Below, piece after piece: positions 4,220 to 6,554 of a DNA stretch of 6,554 bases. Below the pieces are notes generated by a model. It had not been told where the DNA came from. It did no database searches and was given only the letters and a program-made list of their open reading frames with translations. Within the stretch, counting starts at the first letter, position 1. Each line of letters starts with the position of its first letter. The DNA comes from CAVVYA01 sp964577835 (GTDB lineage Bacteria > Pseudomonadota > Alphaproteobacteria > SMXQ01). The position numbers were made by a program, and so were the translations under genes. The stretch covers positions 1 to 6,554 of the forward strand of contig CAZOBN010000168.1 in NCBI GenBank assembly GCA_964577835.1. Reading direction: 5' to 3'.

Positions 4220-6010
4220 ATGCCGAACGCTTACCAGATCATCGATCACACCTACGACGTCATCGTGGTGGGTGCCGGCGGCGCCGGCCTGCGCGCCACC
4301 CTCGGCATGGGCGCGGCGGGCTTCAAGACCGCCTGCATCAGCAAGGTCTATCCGACTCGTAGCCATACCGTCGCGGCGCAAGGGGGCATCAGCGCCGCGC
4401 TCGGCAACCTCGACCCGGACGACTGGCGCTATCACATGTACGACACGGTCAAGGGCTCCGACTGGCTCGGCGACCAGGACGCCATCGAATACATGTGCCG
4501 CAACGCCATCGACGCGGTGATCGAGCTCGAGCATTTCGGTGTGCCGTTCTCGCGCACGCCGGAAGGCAAAATCTATCAGCGCCCGTTCGGCGGCCATACG
4601 CTGGAATACGGCAAGGCCATGGCACGGCGCGCCTGTGCCGCCGCCGACCGCACCGGCCACGCCATCCTGCACACGCTCTATCAGCAGTCCCTCAAGCATC
4701 AGGCGGAATTCTTCAACGAGTATTTCGCCCTCGACCTGCTGCTCGACAAGGATGGCGGCTGCGGCGGCGTGCTCGCCTGGTGCCTCGACGACGGCACCAT
4801 CCACCGCTTCCGCGCCCAGACCACGGTGCTCGCCACCGGCGGTTACGGTCGCACCTATTTCTCCTGCACCTCCGCCCACACCTGCACTGGCGACGGCAAT
4901 GCCATGGCGCTGCGCGCCGGCGTGCCACTGCAGGATATGGAATTCATTCAGTTCCATCCGACCGGCATCTACGGCTCGGGTTGCCTGATCACCGAAGGCG
5001 CGCGCGGCGAAGGCGGCTATGTGACGAATTCGGAAGGCGAGCGCTTCATGGAGCGTTACGCGCCGTCGGCCAAGGATCTGGCGTCGCGCGACGTGGTGAG
5101 CCGCGCCATGACCATCGAGATTCGCGAAGGCCGTGGCGTCGGTCCGCACAAGGACTACATCCATCTGCACCTCGAGCATATCGCGCCCGAGGTCTTGGCC
5201 GAACGTCTGCCCGGCATCTCCGAGACGGCGAAGATCTTCGCCGGCGTCGATGTGACGAAGGAACCGATCCCAATCTTGCCGACCGTGCATTACAACATGG
5301 GCGGCGTGCCGACCAACCATCACGGCGAGGCGATCCGCCCCGCCGGCGGCGATGCGGACGCCATCATGCCCGGCCTGATGGCGGTGGGCGAGGCCGCCTG
5401 CGTCTCTGTCCATGGCGCCAACCGCCTGGGCACCAATTCGCTGCTCGATCTCGTCGTGTTCGGCCGCGCCGCGGCGCAGCGCGCCACGGCGACGTTCAAG
5501 CCCGGCGCCACGCTGAAACCGATCGCGGGCGATGCCACCGACTATGCGCTCGACCGCTTCGACCGCATCCGTCATGCCAAGGGCGCGACGCCGACGAGCG
5601 CCATCCGCCTCACGATGCAGAAAACCATGCAGAACAACTGCGCCGTGTTCCGCACCGCGAAGGTGCTGGCCGAGGGCAAGCAGCTCATCGACCAGGCGGC
5701 GGCCTCCATGACCGATCTCAAGGTCAACGACACGTCGCTGGTGTGGAATTCCGATTTGGTCGAGGCGCTCGAGCTCGGCAATCTGATGGCACAGGCGGTG
5801 GTCAGCATGTATTCCGCCGAGGCGCGCCACGAAAGCCGCGGCGCGCACGCCCACGAGGATTTTCCGAAGCGTGACGACGTCAACTGGCTGAAGCACACGC
5901 TCGCCTACCGCGACGCCGCCGGCAAGGTGACGCTCGATTACCGGCCGGTGCACATGTGCACGCTGACCGACGAGGTCGAGGTCATTCCGCCCAAGGAACG
6001 CGTCTACTAA
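4220..6010 (+). CDS. sdhA: Succinate dehydrogenase flavoprotein subunit
   Basis: This is the catalytic subunit of complex II, which oxidises succinate to fumarate on the cytoplasmic side of the inner membrane and passes electrons through covalent FAD to SdhB. It is full length at 596 residues. VIVVGAGGAGLRA (about 14-26) is the dinucleotide-binding motif. RSHTVAAQGG carries His49, the FAD-linked residue. Substrate and catalytic residues are all present: FHPTGI (His246), TEGARGEGGY (Glu259), ASRDVVSR (Arg290, the proton-shuttle Arg), PTVHYNMGG (His357) and GANRLGTNSLLDLVVFGR (Arg402). The C-terminal end LDYRPVHMCTLTDEVEVIPPKERVY is typical of alphaproteobacterial and mitochondrial SdhA. A GGGGG run at 4205-4209, inside the end of sdhD, is the probable ribosome binding site. 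Confidence 0.99.
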   Translation: MPNAYQIIDHTYDVIVVGAGGAGLRATLGMGAAGFKTACISKVYPTRSHTVAAQGGISAALGNLDPDDWRYHMYDTVKGSDWLGDQDAIEYMCRNAIDAVIELEHFGVPFSRTPEGKIYQRPFGGHTLEYGKAMARRACAAADRTGHAILHTLYQQSLKHQAEFFNEYFALDLLLDKDGGCGGVLAWCLDDGTIHRFRAQTTVLATGGYGRTYFSCTSAHTCTGDGNAMALRAGVPLQDMEFIQFHPTGIYGSGCLITEGARGEGGYVTNSEGERFMERYAPSAKDLASRDVVSRAMTIEIREGRGVGPHKDYIHLHLEHIAPEVLAERLPGISETAKIFAGVDVTKEPIPILPTVHYNMGGVPTNHHGEAIRPAGGDADAIMPGLMAVGEAACVSVHGANRLGTNSLLDLVVFGRAAAQRATATFKPGATLKPIAGDATDYALDRFDRIRHAKGATPTSAIRLTMQKTMQNNCAVFRTAKVLAEGKQLIDQAAASMTDLKVNDTSLVWNSDLVEALELGNLMAQAVVSMYSAEARHESRGAHAHEDFPKRDDVNWLKHTLAYRDAAGKVTLDYRPVHMCTLTDEVEVIPPKERVY

Positions 6011-6037
6011 GCGCGTCCGCACGAGGCATCCATCTAG

Positions 6038-6051
6038 CGTGCGTTCGCACG
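6038..6051 (+). other. Small hairpin between sdhA and sdhB
   Basis: CGTGCG (6038-6043) and CGCACG (6046-6051) form a stem in the 68-nt gap. In RNA this would be five pairs with a GUUC loop. No U-run follows, so it is not a strong terminator. It could stabilise the upstream mRNA or tune SdhB output; alternatively it is incidental. Confidence 0.35.
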
Positions 6052-6078
6052 ACAGCGAAGAGAGCAAGGAACGAGACG

Positions 6079-6554
6079 ATGGTTGAATTCGCGTTGCCGC
6101 GCAATTCGAAGGTCCAGGACGGGAAGCGGTTCGCCGCACCCGCCGGCGCGACGAAAGTCCGCACCTTCAAAATCTATCGCTGGGATCCGGACTCCGGCGA
6201 GAACCCGCGGCTCGACAGCTACGAGGTCGACATGGCGGCCTGCGGCCCGATGGTCCTCGACGCGCTGATCAAGATCAAGAACGAGACCGACACGACCCTG
6301 ACGTTCCGCCGCTCGTGCCGCGAAGGCATCTGCGGCAGTTGCTCGATGAACATCGACGGCACAAACACTTTGGCCTGCATCAAGCCGATCGACGACATCG
6401 AAGGCGACGTGAAGATCTATCCGCTGCCCCATATGGAGGTGGTGAAGGATCTGGTGCCCGACCTCAGCAACATCTGGGCGCAGTATCAGTCGATCGAGCC
6501 GTGGCTCAAGACCGTCACCCCGCCGCCCGGCCGCGAGCGCCTGCAGAGCCCGGA
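6079..6554 (+). CDS. sdhB: Succinate dehydrogenase iron-sulfur subunit, N-terminal part (3' end outside window)
   Basis: This subunit carries electrons from FAD in SdhA through three Fe-S clusters to the quinone site. The frame is open from the ATG at 6079 to the window end (158 codons plus two bases; the family is about 260 residues). The N-terminal plant-type ferredoxin domain has TFKIYRWDPDSGENPRLDSYEVD followed by SCREGICGSCSMNIDGTNTLAC. There Cys80, Cys85, Cys88 and Cys100 are the [2Fe-2S] ligands, with the same spacing as in E. coli SdhB, where the third position is Asp. The [4Fe-4S] and [3Fe-4S] cysteines lie beyond the window. AAGGA at 6066-6070, 8 bases before the ATG, is a good ribosome binding site. 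Confidence 0.98.
   Translation, partial: MVEFALPRNSKVQDGKRFAAPAGATKVRTFKIYRWDPDSGENPRLDSYEVDMAACGPMVLDALIKIKNETDTTLTFRRSCREGICGSCSMNIDGTNTLACIKPIDDIEGDVKIYPLPHMEVVKDLVPDLSNIWAQYQSIEPWLKTVTPPPGRERLQSP

Noticed and set aside
3944..6139. A 731-codon open frame on the minus strand opposite sdhD, sdhA and the start of sdhB
   Set aside because: It lies opposite clearly real sdh genes. Long antisense frames are expected in GC-rich coding DNA, and the translation is Arg/Ala/Gly-rich with no domain.

Overview
The window is GC-rich chromosomal DNA. Its genes encode central metabolism typical of Alphaproteobacteria. The four-gene succinate dehydrogenase operon in the order sdhC-sdhD-sdhA-sdhB, the SdhC/SdhD style and the neighbouring asd gene point to the Hyphomicrobiales (Rhizobiales), perhaps close to Bradyrhizobium or Rhodopseudomonas. 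That placement comes from protein character, not from a database search.

Layout. 1-408 is the 3' end of asd (aspartate-semialdehyde dehydrogenase), plus strand. 498-791 is a small unrecognised protein gene, plus strand. 792-1019 is non-coding and holds a strong hairpin that probably terminates lysE. 1020-1718 is a LysE-family exporter on the minus strand, with a candidate promoter and a 13-bp direct repeat upstream (1807-1866). 1719-2858 contains no credible protein gene. Within it, about 1988-2637 reads on the minus strand as one large, densely structured RNA: it has a sigma70-like promoter at 2643-2671, at least six stems capped by GNRA or UUCG tetraloops, and an 11-bp closing stem followed by a U-rich tract at its 3' end. 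I do not recognise it as a known RNA family. DnaA-box-like 9-mers lie on both sides of it. 2859-3182 is a small SelT/SelW/SelH-like protein with a CxxC motif, plus strand. 3183-3416 is non-coding and carries a candidate sdh promoter and a leader of about 155 nt.

3417 to the end is sdhC-sdhD-sdhA-sdhB, tightly packed (a 1-nt overlap between sdhC and sdhD, a 6-nt gap to sdhA, a 68-nt gap to sdhB). The products form respiratory complex II, which oxidises succinate to fumarate and reduces quinone. SdhA (covalent FAD) and SdhB (Fe-S clusters) make the catalytic part; SdhC and SdhD make the haem-b and quinone-binding membrane anchor. The catalytic, haem and quinone residues are present wherever I could check them. 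sdhB runs off the window after 158 codons.

The protein genes are ordinary. The most interesting item is the large structured RNA candidate between lysE and the SelW-like gene.
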